Shown one piece after another: positions 61,677 through 64,000 of a stretch of DNA of 64,000 bases (positions within the stretch are counted from its first letter, which is position 1; each line of letters opens with the position of its first letter). The notes beneath the pieces are model-generated. The model saw only the letters and a list, made by a program, of their open reading frames with translations. It did not search any database and had not been told where the DNA came from. The translations under genes were made by a program, and so were the position numbers. This DNA comes from Manduca sexta. Lineage: Eukaryota > Arthropoda > Insecta > Lepidoptera > Sphingidae. Location: contig NC_051138.1 in NCBI RefSeq assembly GCF_014839805.1, positions 7,562,983 through 7,626,982 of the forward strand. The letters run 5' to 3'.

Positions 61677-64000
61677 CTGAAACAAATTTTATATTCCATC
61701 AGTCCAATTCACCTAATGAATTATATTAGACTTGACATATACCAATAAAAGATTTCAATTGTAAGAGAACTCTTGTTTTGCCGCAAGTTGTACAAAATTA
61801 TCTCGTGAATCAATAAATCGCGATAGCACATAGACGAAGAGAGATATCGGGGATACCCATCTTTTAAAATGCCTCCTAAGATTGGTATGAATAGAATATT
61901 TATTATAAAAAAAATATATTAAAAATCTCGCGCATAGAATAAATTATAAACAATCGTTTTGTATAATTAACCATAACCAATTTAGTTAATGTCATAACAG
62001 TTTTCATTTATGCGGAATTCTAGTTACTTAATCCTGAAATGCACATTTCGCTTGAAATGAACAAAACTTGGTCATTTATAAATATCACAAATAAGATATC
62101 TGTATACTATTGTTGCATATGCTATATAAAATGGCTGTGTAGTATTTCACTATGATTATGTTCTTTATTTATATAAGGCTTTCAATAAATAATCCCAAAT
62201 ATGTAATTGCACAACTTAAAACTTTTTTCAAATACATGTAATGTAAGACTTAATAATAACAGACAAGTAACAATGTTAAATATTTCTAACTATGAGTACG
62301 TACGTATGAAGCTGATAGTAAGTTTATTCAACGATATTTTGCTCGTGTTTTCTCTATAATTAAAACCGATCGGAAGCGACACACCTCGCTCGTGAAAATA
62401 AAATTAAAATGCGCTCGCTTGCAAATAGGGCTGGCGTGAAGGATCGCACCTGTCCACTTTGTTACATAATTGTTTCATGTCTATTAAAGATATTTTATTT
62501 AAATCTAAAAATTATTATCACATTTTTATGATCGCATCTTTGACAATAGGTATATGGTTTTAGCATGAAAATTTACCGTATAACAGACACCAGTTTATCT
62601 AACTACGAAATTGTGCTCAAGTTAACTGCCAGTCTATTTATTTTAATAACTAACAATTAAGAATATAATACATTAAAAATAATGAATGCTTAGCTAAAGA
62701 GGCAGAGAGTTTTGTAATTTCGTTTAATCCCTTTCCACTAAATGAGTGCCCCATCTGTAGCTAACTCTGTGAGAACTATGCAAATAACTTGGATTCTGTT
62801 AACTTTTATGACCTCAATGGAATTGTTCAAGATACTACTTCCTTCGATAGTTCATTTCATTCTGAATAGAAAGACTGAGAACTAAATGAGAACTTTTACG
62901 AGTGTAGCTATTTTTTAAAACTTCTTTCCCTTGCGGTCGCACATAATTATGTAATTGCCTCAAAAGATTCAAAAGAATATTTAAAACCCAAAAATGGTGT
63001 TTGCCGCTAATATTTTTAAATAATTACTATGTATGTAAAACCCGATAAAAATAACGAAAAATATGTTAAAACACGATGGAGTCGACAGTGAACCCTATTC
63101 GTATACGATTGACTTTTGCTGACAATGTGTACAGCACTGCGTACAATCAGTAGGCCCATTAAGCTGGGATATTGAGTTAGGCGCCGTCTGTCGCTAGTCA
63201 GGCTAACTGTCTGCGATGCCACCCAGCTTCACCCATACAATAGGATTTAGTTACACGATTATATGTGTGGGTACATATAGATACAGGCTTACGGGACGCC
63301 ATGCAGAGTCATTTTATAGTACTTATAGGGATCTTAGATCAGTATTGTTTTCTGTATTTAATTTCTTGTTTCATAGTTTATTGATGACAAATGACTGACA
63401 GTTACTTTAAATACGTTTCAATACTTTATTTGCCGCCAAGCAACTCGATGCGAGCAGTGTTTATAGTTGTAAAATACATTAGCCAGTTGTTGGTATGATT
63501 GTTGTGATTTAGATGTTATATCCAGTCGATCAGCTCAATTGAATTCTTTGTAATTGTAACTTGTGGATTACTTTTAATATTACTGCATGGGCAGGTTGGC
63601 GAACTGTCTGCTCGCACATCATTCAACTGCATAAAAAAAAAACTATTTAAATTTTATGTTATACTACAAAGTTTATACGACATTTTCATTAATAATGAAG
63701 ATATTTATTATTTTAATAAATTATATCAGGCATAACTTTCCGGAAAAAGTATAATAAATGCAAATAACAAATCATTTCCATAGTATGAGATAGCATTAAG
63801 TCATTGAAGTGTAAATTCATTTTTCCGCTGACAAAAGTAATAAATGTGGCTATCTGTCCCCATCCCTATAACATGGCCGGTAATGAATCGTCACATAAAA
63901 GGCATAACCAAGTGGAAACGACGCGCGACGGTGGCGCCCCCAGAGTAGTCCCCGCGACCCGCGCTAATGCGTTTAGCTGACTACGCGATACGCCACGCTG
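61677..64000. other. Upstream side of VGlut; no exon assigned
   Basis: AT-rich with a GC-rich end (63900-64000). The missing first VGlut exon must end in phase 2 and lie here or beyond the window. One very weak candidate on the minus strand is 63208-63236 (MGEAGWHRR then a split codon before GTTAGC), which has the right phase but a poor donor. No other gene was seen. Confidence 0.4.

Noticed and set aside
1..64000. Search for bacterial defence, toxin-antitoxin, phage or viral systems
   Set aside because: The window is insect nuclear DNA with spliced genes; nothing of these types was seen.

Overview
This is eukaryotic nuclear DNA, almost certainly from a moth or butterfly. It is strongly AT-rich, its genes are split by GT-AG introns, and it carries tRNA-derived SINEs, RTE-type LINE tails, foldback MITEs and a pogo-like transposon of the kinds common in Lepidoptera. 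There are no bacterial-style operons, no CRISPR arrays and no clear structural RNA genes. A 500-base run of N at 18190-18689 and a single N at 21770 show it is a draft assembly.

Layout. (1) 1-4600: no recognisable gene. (2) 4600-6234, plus strand: a CpG-rich promoter-like block, a 5' UTR exon ending at a strong donor (4810), and a second exon (6121-6234) holding a short first coding segment of a gene I cannot identify. Its later exons were not found. (3) 6235-17660: AT-rich, probably intron or intergenic DNA, with several dispersed repeats and a few GC-richer islands. (4) 17660-23445: a tRNA-derived SINE, the gap, then a plus-strand pancreatic-lipase-family gene (lipase copy 1). Its exons are recognisable, but four single-base frameshifts and a non-canonical acceptor break it. 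Its signal-peptide exon was not found. (5) 23542-25510: a pogo-like DNA transposon with TA target duplications and an internally deleted transposase, followed by an RTE LINE 3' fragment. (6) 28702-42088, plus strand: an intact seven-exon secreted lipase (lipase copy 2). The exons join in phase into 354 residues with a complete Ser178-Asp203-His271 triad. Its first intron is about 7.6 kb and contains a SINE and a perfect 45-bp-TIR foldback MITE with TTAA flanks. (7) 42089-55343: gene-poor and AT-rich, with foldback elements, palindromes and minisatellite-like repeats. (8) 55344-61676, minus strand: ten in-phase exons covering 572 residues of an insect vesicular glutamate transporter (VGlut, SLC17 family), lacking only the short N-terminal exon. 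(9) 61677-64000: the upstream side of VGlut, with no assigned exon.

How the genes relate: the two lipases are tandem same-strand paralogs, secreted or digestive-type neutral lipases or phospholipase-A1-like enzymes, and one copy appears to be decaying or mis-assembled. VGlut is an unrelated neuronal gene facing the other way; it loads glutamate into synaptic vesicles. I see no novel multi-gene system. The most interesting points are the broken lipase copy, the deleted pogo element, the palindromic and foldback elements, and the insect VGlut differences at positions essential in rat VGLUT2.
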